NCBI GenBank assembly: GCA_902478995.1
Contig: CABSNF010000005.1
Location: 1 to 44,176, forward strand
Source: an uncultured Collinsella sp.
Lineage (GTDB): Bacteria > Actinomycetota > Coriobacteriia > Coriobacteriales > Coriobacteriaceae
Direction: 5' to 3'
DNA length: 44,176 bases
Part shown: positions 24,439-30,902 of the stretch, in pieces
Numbering within the stretch: the stretch's first letter is position 1
Layout of the letters: every line of letters starts with the position of its first letter
The notes under the pieces: model-generated
Databases searched by the model: none
Seen by the model: only the letters and a program-made list of their open reading frames with translations
Told to the model about the DNA's origin: nothing
Position numbers and translations under genes: made by a program

Positions 24439-24534
24439 TTTCCCAGGCACCCGATCTTGGGGCTCAAGTGGTCGGGCGTGACCCATTAGGTCAACGCCCG
24501 ACCACTTTCACCCCAACCTCGGGCACCTGGGAAA
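24439..24534. repeat. 96-nt long interrupted palindrome (element C)
   Basis: Starting 4 nt after nanA, the sequence folds end to end into one rod. Outer 9-bp stem TTTCCCAGG/CCTGGGAAA; CA/CA mismatch; CCCGA/TCGGG; TTGGGG/CCCCAA; then 14 bp (24465-24478 with 24493-24506 region), a single bulge, GACC/GGTC and a CATTA loop. No T run follows. It may act as an intercistronic mRNA structure between nanA and nanK or be a copy of an extragenic palindromic repeat. Confidence 0.75.
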
Positions 24535-24604
24535 CCTTTACCAAGTTGCGGCGATAACACCGCCTTCATTTCCTGTAGTTGTTTTGTCTCCGAAGGAGAG
24601 CGAC

Positions 24605-25570
24605 ATGGAGAACAAGTACGTTTGCTCCGTCGATATCGGCGGCACCAAGATTGCGACTGCCATTATGGAGTATCCGGCTGATGGCAGCGTGCCTCATCCG
24701 GTCTTTGAAGCTGAGGTTCCCACCGAGGCCCAGGAGGGCGGCGAGGCCGTCTTCCAGCGGATCGAGGCGTCCATCAAGGCCGCTCTTGAGGCGAATCCCG
24801 ATATCGAGGTCCTTGGTGTCGGTATCGGTGCCGCAGGCGTCGTCGATCCCAAGACGGGCGCCATTGCGTATGCCAACGAGATTATGCCCGGCTGGTCCGG
24901 CGTTCAGTTGGGGCCGCGTCTGCGCGAGGACCTTGGTCTTCCCGTTGCCGTTGTGGGCGACGTGCAGGCTCATGCTCTGGGCGAGGCCCACTGGGGCGTC
25001 GGCAAGGGCAAGTTCTCCGTCTTGTGCCTGGGCATCGGCACGGGCATCGGCGGCGCATATGTCGAGAACGGCCGCGTGATGCAGGGCTTCCATGGCGCTG
25101 CCGGTCATATGGGCCACATCGAGTGCTCGGCTGCCGCCGGCATTCCCTGCGCCTGCGGCCGTTCCGGTCATCTTGAGTCGGTTGCTTCGGGCACTTCCAT
25201 TGGTCGTATGTACGATGAGCGCTTTGGTCGCGTCGACCCCAGCCGTCCTTCGGTTGGTCGCGATGTGAACGACCTGTGCCGTGCGGGCGACGCAAAGGCG
25301 ACCGAGGTCATCCATGACGCCGGCTTTGCGCTGGGTGCCAGCTTGGGCTCGCTCGCTAACATCCTGGATCCTGAGGTCATCGTGCTTTCGGGCGGCGTGA
25401 TTCACCAAGGTCCCGATTGGCGTTCACAGACGTGGAAGGATTCGGTGCACGAGGGCTATGCCAGCCAGGCGCTCGATCCGCTTCAGGATACGCCGATCCT
25501 CATCGGTTCTCTGGAGGGCGATGCTCCGCTCATCGGTGCCGCCGAACACCTTCTTGCATCGTTGAAGTAA
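24605..25570 (+). CDS. nanK: ROK-family sugar kinase (probable N-acetylmannosamine kinase)
   Basis: Predicted to phosphorylate ManNAc to ManNAc-6-P with ATP. The 321-residue product has the ATP-phosphate motif DIGGTK (10-15), catalytic Asp119 in VVGDVQAHALGEA, GIGTGIGG and the zinc site beginning GHMGHIE (168-173) and continuing CACGRSGHLES (182-192). The third zinc Cys found in most ROK kinases is His189 here, which can also bind zinc. No DNA-binding domain is present, so it is a kinase rather than a NagC-type repressor. ATG 24605 has AAGGAG six bases upstream. Glucose or other hexosamines are possible alternative substrates; the neighbours nanA and nanE favour ManNAc. Confidence 0.78.
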   Translation: MENKYVCSVDIGGTKIATAIMEYPADGSVPHPVFEAEVPTEAQEGGEAVFQRIEASIKAALEANPDIEVLGVGIGAAGVVDPKTGAIAYANEIMPGWSGVQLGPRLREDLGLPVAVVGDVQAHALGEAHWGVGKGKFSVLCLGIGTGIGGAYVENGRVMQGFHGAAGHMGHIECSAAAGIPCACGRSGHLESVASGTSIGRMYDERFGRVDPSRPSVGRDVNDLCRAGDAKATEVIHDAGFALGASLGSLANILDPEVIVLSGGVIHQGPDWRSQTWKDSVHEGYASQALDPLQDTPILIGSLEGDAPLIGAAEHLLASLK

Positions 25571-25587
25571 ACATAACTACCAAGTGC

Positions 25588-25685
25588 GCCTTCTGAGGTG
25601 CCGCAGATTGACGTGAAAGAGGAGCGAAGCGTACTTCGGTACGTGAGCGACGGTTTGAACGTCAAAGTGCGGTGTCTCAGAAGGC
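25588..25685 (+). repeat. 98-nt nested hairpin with UUCG tetraloop (element D)
   Basis: Two 27-nt arms (25588-25614 with 25659-25685) form 25 pairs including three G-U pairs; a symmetric 15/15-nt internal loop, each side carrying GAGCGA, leads to a 5-bp stem CGTAC/GTACG capped by the ultrastable TTCG. Its right arm is followed by TGTTTTT. The G-U pairs form only on the plus strand, which points to a function as RNA in the nan transcript. It sits between nanK and nanE. Confidence 0.75.
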
Positions 25686-25710
25686 TGTTTTTAGAAAGGT
25701 TGAGTCGAAC

Positions 25711-26397
25711 ATGACCGTCGATCCTTTGATTCAATCCCTGAAGGGCAAGCTCGTCGTGAGCGTTCAGGCGTATATGGGCGAGCCGCTTCGCACGCCCGAG
25801 ACCATGGCTCAAATGTCTCGCGCTTGCGAGCTCGGCGGCGCCGCCGCCATTCGCTGCCAGGGCCTTGCCGACATCGCCGCCATTAAGGGCCGCTGCGAGG
25901 TCCCCGTTATCGGCCTGTGGAAGGATGGGCACGAGGGCGTTTACATCACGCCGACGCTGCGCCACGCTCGCGCCTGCGTTGCTGCGGGTGCCGATATCGT
26001 GGCGATCGACGCCACTGATCGCCCACGTCCCGATGGCAAGACCGTCGAGGACACCTTCCGCCCGCTGCACGAGGAGGGTGTGCTCCTGATGGCCGACTGT
26101 GCCACCATTGAGGACATTCGCCGCGCGGTTGATATGGGCTTCGACCTGGTATCCACCACGCTTTCTCACGGTGTCGCCGCCATCGACTGCACCATGGCCG
26201 ATGGCCCCGATCTGCCGCTCCTGCGTCAGGCGACCGAGGAATTCCCCGGTCTCCCCATCATCTGCGAGGGCCGCGTGCACACGCCCGAGGAGGCCCGCGC
26301 CGCGATTGATGCGGGCGCCTGGGCCGTTGTCGTCGGCACCGCCATCACGCACCCCACGAGTATTACAAGTTGGTTCAAGGCTGCGCTTGAGGCGTAA
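25711..26397 (+). CDS. nanE: N-acylglucosamine-6-phosphate 2-epimerase
   Basis: NanE converts ManNAc-6-P to GlcNAc-6-P, linking sialic-acid breakdown to amino-sugar metabolism. The 228-residue TIM-barrel protein has the usual NanE N-terminus (LIQSLKGKLVVSVQAY), AAAIRCQG, GLWKDGHEGVYITPT, IDATDRPRPDGKT, MADCATIEDIRRA and the C-terminal CEGRVHTPEEARAAIDAGA and VVVGTAITHP. ATG 25711 has AAAGG 11 nt upstream; earlier codons in frame belong to the hairpin region. It is the last gene of the unit; nagA and nagB, needed next, are not in the window. Confidence 0.92.
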   Translation: MTVDPLIQSLKGKLVVSVQAYMGEPLRTPETMAQMSRACELGGAAAIRCQGLADIAAIKGRCEVPVIGLWKDGHEGVYITPTLRHARACVAAGADIVAIDATDRPRPDGKTVEDTFRPLHEEGVLLMADCATIEDIRRAVDMGFDLVSTTLSHGVAAIDCTMADGPDLPLLRQATEEFPGLPIICEGRVHTPEEARAAIDAGAWAVVVGTAITHPTSITSWFKAALEA

Positions 26398-26424
26398 GAC
26401 AGGCCTCGTATCCGCTTGGGGCGG

Positions 26425-26430
26425 TATACT
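26425..26430 (+). promoter_or_regulatory. Candidate -10 element for rapZ-whiA
   Basis: TATACT lies 27 bp after the nanE stop, in the same kind of context as the one before ybaK. Initiation near 26437 would place the hairpin at 26449-26484 in the leader of the rapZ mRNA. The -35 is not recognisable. Confidence 0.4.
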
Positions 26431-26448
26431 CAATAAAGGCAATTGATC

Positions 26449-26484
26449 GCGCGGGATCCGCTGGCCGGGTCCCGCGCTTGTTTT
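26449..26484 (+). terminator. Terminator or leader attenuator before rapZ
   Basis: An 11-bp stem with one G-U pair (26449-26459 with 26467-26477) and a 7-nt loop is followed by TTGTTTT. It is a good intrinsic terminator for the nan unit, but the T run abuts the rapZ ribosome-binding site (AGGAGG 26485-26490). Confidence 0.8.
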
Positions 26485-26495
26485 AGGAGGCACAC

Positions 26496-27416
26496 ATGCA
26501 AAAGGGAGATGCCATGGATGCGGCGGAGCGCTCGGAGCGCATCCCCGATATCGTCATCATCACCGGAATGTCCGGATCGGGCCGAACGCAGGCCATGCAT
26601 GTGTTCGAGGACATGGGCTATTTTTGCATCGACAACTTGCCTCCGCGTCTGATCGCCCAGCTTGCCGAACTCGTCGGCATCAATACGGGCGTGGGCAGGC
26701 ATCTTGCCGTCACCTGCGACCTGCGCAGCCAGGGCTTGTTCGATGAGCTGCTCGATGCCGTTGCCGCGCTCGAGGAGCGCGAGATGAGCTGTGACATCGT
26801 GTTTCTCGAGGCCTCTGACGAGGTGCTGATCCGTCGTTATAGCGAAAACCGCCGCCGCCATCCCATTGCCAAGCCGGGGGAGACTACGGCCGATGCGATT
26901 CAGCGCGAGCGCCTGCAGCTGCAGGGCGTTCGCGACCGAGCTGACATGATTATCGATACGAGCCGCTTGCGCACTTCTGCTCTGCGCAATAAATTGCGCA
27001 TGGCGTTCTCCGAGCTGTCCGACCAGCAGCTCATGGACGTTCACGTGTTCTCGTTTGGCTTTAAGCACGGCATGCCCGTCGAGGCGGACATTATGATCGA
27101 CGTCCGCTTCCTGCCCAATCCGTTCTACGATCCCGAGATGCGCACCATGACCGGTCTCGATAAAAAGGTCTCCGATTTTGTTTTGGACCATCCCAAGACC
27201 CAGGAGTTCTGGAAGGCCTGGACGCAGCTGCTCGATACGGTGATGCCGGGCTATATCGCGGAGGGCAAGCCGCAGCTTTCTATCGCCATCGGCTGTACGG
27301 GCGGTCAACACCGCAGCGTTGCCATCGCCGAGGCCACGGCACGTTATTTGGAAGGCGCCCAATATCACGTGAGCATTTCCCATCGCGACCTGTCGCGCGC
27401 CAACACGAAAGCATAG
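26496..27416 (+). CDS. rapZ: RapZ-family RNase adapter / nucleotide-binding protein
   Basis: RapZ in E. coli binds GlcN-6-P and directs RNase E to the sRNA GlmZ; in Gram-positives (YvcJ) the role is less clear. The 306-residue product has a P-loop GMSGSGRT (24-31) with Arg where Lys is usual, as in other actinobacteria, FCIDNLPP, and the conserved C-terminal half with DVRFLPNPFY and IGCTGGQHRSVAIAE. ATG 26496 has AGGAGG five bases upstream; ATG 26514, also with a site, would give 300 residues. whiA starts 6 nt after its stop. yvcK, usually between the two, is missing here. Confidence 0.92.
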   Translation: MQKGDAMDAAERSERIPDIVIITGMSGSGRTQAMHVFEDMGYFCIDNLPPRLIAQLAELVGINTGVGRHLAVTCDLRSQGLFDELLDAVAALEEREMSCDIVFLEASDEVLIRRYSENRRRHPIAKPGETTADAIQRERLQLQGVRDRADMIIDTSRLRTSALRNKLRMAFSELSDQQLMDVHVFSFGFKHGMPVEADIMIDVRFLPNPFYDPEMRTMTGLDKKVSDFVLDHPKTQEFWKAWTQLLDTVMPGYIAEGKPQLSIAIGCTGGQHRSVAIAEATARYLEGAQYHVSISHRDLSRANTKA

Positions 27417-27422
27417 GCCTGC

Positions 27423-28352
27423 ATGTCGTTTACCGCCGAGGTGCGTGACGAGCTCGCGCGCTGCGAACCCGAATGTGAATACTGCGATTTGTCGACGCTT
27501 GCCGCCCTGACGCGTGTGAGCGGTACACTTTCGCTGGCCGGCTCCGGGCGGTATCGTTTGACGGTCGCGACCGAGACGGGTGCCGTCGCGCGCACGATGA
27601 TCACACTGACGCATCGCATCCTTAAGCTCAAAACGGAATTCACCGTTCGTAAATCGGTCTTGCATAAGGTCCGTAACTATCTCATTACCCTGCCCGATCA
27701 GCCCGACCTGGACAAGGCTCTGGTGCTGCTGGGCATTCTCGACCGCAGGGGAGGGCTCGTCGCTGGTGTTCCCCGGCACATCGTTGCCCGTCCCTGCTGC
27801 AGGCTTGCCTACATCCGCGGCGCGCTCATCGCCGGCGGTTTCGTGGCCGATCCCCGCGGCGACTTTCATTTGGAGATCGCGGTGCAGGGCGAGCAGTATG
27901 CTCGGGGACTTTGCGATCTATTGGAGCAGATTGGGGTCCATGCGCGCGTTAACGCGCGTCGCGGATCCTTTGCTGTCTACATTAAGAGCGCCGAGGAGAT
28001 CGAGCAGCTCCTAAAGCTGATTGGTGCCAAGCGCAGCGTTGCCGAGATTGAGGAGGCGCGCGCGGTCAAATTGGTTAAGAACGACGTAAACCGTCGCGTG
28101 AATGCCGAACTGGCCAATCAGACCAGAAGTGCGGGTGCCGCCCAGCATCAGCTTGCGTTGATCGATGAGCTCGAACAGCGGGGTTTGCGCGACACGCTTC
28201 CGGACGCCTTGGCAGTCTTTTGCGACCTGCGCGAGCGCTATCCCGATCTGTCGCTGCGCGATCTGGGCGAGATGGCTGACCCTCCCTTGTCGAAGTCTGC
28301 CCTGTACCATCGCGTTTTGAGGCTTGAAAAGCTCATTGAAGCAAACAAGTAG
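27423..28352 (+). CDS. whiA: WhiA DNA-binding regulator
   Basis: WhiA is a DNA-binding protein linked to sporulation gene control in Streptomyces and to division and chromosome segregation in Bacillus. The 309-residue product has the N-terminal SFTAEVRDELAR, a degenerate LAGLIDADG homing-endonuclease-like core (CCRLAYIRGALIAGGFVADP and following) and a C-terminal helix-turn-helix (SLRDLGEMADPPLSKSALYHRVLRL, residues about 272-296). Length is normal. It is the second gene of the rapZ-whiA pair; gap follows after a 193-bp AT-rich region with its own promoter. No sporulation genes are near, so a role in growth or division is more likely. Confidence 0.94.
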   Translation: MSFTAEVRDELARCEPECEYCDLSTLAALTRVSGTLSLAGSGRYRLTVATETGAVARTMITLTHRILKLKTEFTVRKSVLHKVRNYLITLPDQPDLDKALVLLGILDRRGGLVAGVPRHIVARPCCRLAYIRGALIAGGFVADPRGDFHLEIAVQGEQYARGLCDLLEQIGVHARVNARRGSFAVYIKSAEEIEQLLKLIGAKRSVAEIEEARAVKLVKNDVNRRVNAELANQTRSAGAAQHQLALIDELEQRGLRDTLPDALAVFCDLRERYPDLSLRDLGEMADPPLSKSALYHRVLRLEKLIEANK

Positions 28353-28397
28353 TTTGAAGTATCGACTTATATACGGATTTAGCTGCTATTTTATTCT

Positions 28398-28411
28398 TTA
28401 AAACGTTTTAA
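28398..28411. promoter_or_regulatory. Perfect 14-bp palindrome upstream of gap
   Basis: TTAAAACGTTTTAA has the AACGTT centre common to LacI/CcpA-family operators. It lies 33 bp upstream of the candidate gap -35. Related AAAACGTT sites precede the sialic-acid unit (15699-15710) and oppA (33811-33818). Confidence 0.5.
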
Positions 28412-28443
28412 CGTAAATTTGATTTTCAATTTCGAGCATTCTC

Positions 28444-28473
28444 GTGAAATTCAAGTCAAAAAAAAGGTATATT
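28444..28473 (+). promoter_or_regulatory. Promoter of gap
   Basis: GTGAAA (28444-28449) and TATATT (28468-28473) are 18 nt apart with an A-rich spacer; transcription would start near 28480, leaving a leader of about 65 nt. An imperfect hairpin (AATTTCGAG with CTCG-TG-AAATT, 28429-28451) overlaps the -35. Confidence 0.6.
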
Positions 28474-28545
28474 AGGCGAGTGGTTAGTTTGTGGGCCTCA
28501 ACGGCGGGCGCTGTAGCTCGCGGGGGCCTTACGAAAGGAGACACA

Positions 28546-29571
28546 ATGGCAGTAAAGGTTGCTATTAACGGCTTCGGTCGCATCGGTCGTCTGGCTTTCC
28601 GTCAGATGTTCGGTCATGAGGGCTCCGAGATCGTCGCTATCAACGACCTCACCTCTCCCGATATGCTCGCTTACCTGCTGAAGTACGACTCCACGCAGGG
28701 CAACTACGCTCGCGATCACGAGGTCGTTGCTGGCGAGGATTCCATCACCGTTGACGGCAAGGAGATCAAGATCTACAAGGAGGCCGACGCCAACAACCTG
28801 CCTTGGGGCGACCTCGACGTCGACGTCGTTCTCGAGTGCACCGGCTTCTACACCAGCAAGGCTAAGGCTCAGGCCCACATCAACGCTGGCGCCAAGAAGG
28901 TCGTCATCTCCGCTCCGGCCGGCAGCGATCTGCCCACCATCGTGTACAACGTCAACCATGAGACGCTGACCGCTGAGGACAACATCATCTCCGCTGCTTC
29001 CTGCACCACCAACTGCCTCGCCCCGATGGCCAAGGGTCTGAACGACTTCGCTCCCATCGTGTCCGGCATCATGACCACCATCCACGCCTTCACCGGCGAC
29101 CAGATGCCGCTCGACGGCCCGCAGCGCAAGGGCAACTTCCGTCGCTCCCGCGCCTGCTCCGAGAACATCGTCCCGAACACCACGGGCGCTGCCAAGGCCA
29201 TCGGCCTGGTTCTCCCCGAGCTCAACGGCAAGCTCATCGGTGCCGCCCAGCGCGTCCCGACGCCGACCGGCTCGCTGACCAACCTCTACGCCGTCGTTGA
29301 CAAGAAGGTCACCGTCGACGAGGTCAACGCTGCCATGAAGGCCTACGCCGAGACCATCCCCGAGACCTTCGCCTACAACGAGGACCAGATCGTCTCCCGC
29401 GACATCGTCGGCGAGACCCACGGCTCCATCTTCGACGCCACTCAGACCATGTGCTCTGACCTCGGCAACGGCCAGACCCTCGTTCAGGTCACCTCTTGGT
29501 ACGACAACGAGAACTCCTACACCTCTCAGATGGTCCGCACCATCAAGTACTTCGAGAAGTTCGTTGCTTAA
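28546..29571 (+). CDS. gap: Glyceraldehyde-3-phosphate dehydrogenase, type I
   Basis: Oxidises glyceraldehyde-3-phosphate to 1,3-bisphosphoglycerate with NAD+ and phosphate in glycolysis. The 341-residue product has the Rossmann motif INGFGRIGR (7-15), NDLTSPD after the second strand (Asp favours NAD+ over NADP+), catalytic Cys153 in SAASCTTNCLAP, HAFTGDQMP and WYDNENSY. ATG 28546 has GAAAGGAG five bases upstream. Codon use is extremely biased toward C-ending codons and AAG, as expected for a highly expressed gene. A strong terminator separates it from pgk. Confidence 0.98.
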   Translation: MAVKVAINGFGRIGRLAFRQMFGHEGSEIVAINDLTSPDMLAYLLKYDSTQGNYARDHEVVAGEDSITVDGKEIKIYKEADANNLPWGDLDVDVVLECTGFYTSKAKAQAHINAGAKKVVISAPAGSDLPTIVYNVNHETLTAEDNIISAASCTTNCLAPMAKGLNDFAPIVSGIMTTIHAFTGDQMPLDGPQRKGNFRRSRACSENIVPNTTGAAKAIGLVLPELNGKLIGAAQRVPTPTGSLTNLYAVVDKKVTVDEVNAAMKAYAETIPETFAYNEDQIVSRDIVGETHGSIFDATQTMCSDLGNGQTLVQVTSWYDNENSYTSQMVRTIKYFEKFVA

Positions 29572-29608
29572 TTTAGCTTTTAGCGAATAGCTCGTTGAGC
29601 GTCTAAAG

Positions 29609-29655
29609 AAGGGCGCGGCCTTATAGGGCTTACACCCTAGGGTCGCGTCCTTTTT
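29609..29655 (+). terminator. Terminator between gap and pgk
   Basis: A two-part hairpin: outer 12 bp including two G-U pairs (29609-29620 with 29641-29652) and an inner AGGG/CCCT stem, followed by TTTTT. It should end most gap transcripts, allowing gap to be expressed above pgk. Confidence 0.85.
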
Positions 29656-29665
29656 ATAAGAAATC

Positions 29666-29688
29666 GTCTGCCGTAATGGAAGGCAGAC
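29666..29688 (+). other. Leader hairpin upstream of pgk
   Basis: A 7-bp stem GTCTGCC/GGCAGAC with a 9-nt loop ends 7 nt before the pgk ribosome-binding site. It could protect the 5' end of the processed pgk mRNA or influence initiation. Confidence 0.5.
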
Positions 29689-29711
29689 ACGTACGAAAGG
29701 TAGAAGCAAAC

Positions 29712-30902
29712 ATGGCCTTTACCAAGAAGACCGTCCGCGACATCGATGTCGACGGCAAGCGCGTTCTCGTCCGCGTTGACTTCAACGTGCCTATCAAGGA
29801 TGGCGTCGTTGGCGACACCACCCGTATCAAGGCTGCCCTGCCCACCATCAACTATCTCGTTGAGCACAACGCTCGCGTCATCCTCATGAGCCACCTCGGC
29901 CGTCCCGATGGCACCGGCTTCCAGCCCGAGCTGTCCCTCGAGCCCGTCGCCAAGAAGCTCGCCGAGCTCTCTGGTCTCGACGTTGCCTTTGTCGCCGACA
30001 CTTACGGCGAGAAGGCTGCCGAGGCTGTCGCTGCCGTCGAGCCGGGCAAGGTTCTCGTTCTCGAGAACGTCCGCTTCGATAAGCGTGAGAAGAAGAACGA
30101 TCCCGAGATCGCCAAGAAGCTCGCTTCCTATGGTGACGTCTTCGTTCTCGATGCCTTCGGCACCGCTCACCGCGCCCAGGGTTCCGTCGTGGGCCCCGCC
30201 GCTTACCTGCCTGCCGTCGCTGGCTTCCTGCTTGAGAAGGAGGTCGACACGCTGACCGGCATCTTCGCCGAGCCCGAGCGCCCCTTCGTCGCTATCGTCG
30301 GCGGTTCCAAGGTTTCCTCCAAGATCGGCGTTCTCGATCACCTCATCGACTCCGCTGACACCCTGATTATCGGTGGCGGCATGGCCTACACCTTCTTCCT
30401 GGCTCAGGGCCTGTCCGTCGGTCAGTCCCTCAAGGAAGAGGACTGGGTCGAGCGCGCCGGCGAGATGCTTAAGAAGGCCGAGGAGAAGGGCGTCAAGATC
30501 CTGCTCCCCATCGACAACCGCGTTGCCGATCACTTTGGCGAGGACGCTGTCCCCGAGGTTGTCGCTTCCGACGCTATCCCCGACGATCGTGAGGGCATGG
30601 ACATCGGTCCTAAGACCGAGGAGCTCTACGCCGAGGCTGTCAAGGGCGCCAAGACCGTGTTCTGGAATGGCCCCATGGGCGTCTTCGAGTTCGACAACTT
30701 CGCTCACGGCACCCAGGCTATCGCCGAGGCTGTCGCCGAGGCCGATTGCACCTCGATTATCGGCGGTGGCGACTCCGTCGCAGCTGTCAACAAGTTCAAC
30801 CTGGCCGACAAGATGAGCTGGATCTCCACCGGTGGTGGCGCTTCCATGGAGCTCGTCGAGGGTAAGGCCCTGCCCGGAGTGGAGGCGCTTCTCGATGCCT
30901 AA
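29712..30902 (+). CDS. pgk: Phosphoglycerate kinase
   Basis: Transfers phosphate from 1,3-bisphosphoglycerate to ADP in glycolysis. The 396-residue product shows VRVDFNVP near the N-terminus, SHLGRPDG, the hinge segment and nucleotide-binding motifs VGGSKVSSKIGVL, GNGPMGVFE-like WNGPMGVFEFDNF and the C-terminal GGGDSVAAVNKF and STGGGASMELVEG. Length is typical. ATG 29712 has AAAGG 11 nt upstream. The gene end overlaps tpiA by 8 nt, giving coupled expression of pgk-tpiA-gpmI. Confidence 0.98.
   Translation: MAFTKKTVRDIDVDGKRVLVRVDFNVPIKDGVVGDTTRIKAALPTINYLVEHNARVILMSHLGRPDGTGFQPELSLEPVAKKLAELSGLDVAFVADTYGEKAAEAVAAVEPGKVLVLENVRFDKREKKNDPEIAKKLASYGDVFVLDAFGTAHRAQGSVVGPAAYLPAVAGFLLEKEVDTLTGIFAEPERPFVAIVGGSKVSSKIGVLDHLIDSADTLIIGGGMAYTFFLAQGLSVGQSLKEEDWVERAGEMLKKAEEKGVKILLPIDNRVADHFGEDAVPEVVASDAIPDDREGMDIGPKTEELYAEAVKGAKTVFWNGPMGVFEFDNFAHGTQAIAEAVAEADCTSIIGGGDSVAAVNKFNLADKMSWISTGGGASMELVEGKALPGVEALLDA

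Noticed and set aside
26565..26588. RapZ Walker A Arg as an inactivating mutation
   Set aside because: GMSGxGR(S/T) with Arg is, as far as I recall, common in actinobacterial RapZ proteins, so it is a lineage trait rather than a defect.
28353..28545. Riboswitch in the gap leader, or in the leaders of oppA and coaE
   Set aside because: The leaders are short and AT-rich, with only simple hairpins; none matches the conserved core of a riboswitch class that I can recognise.
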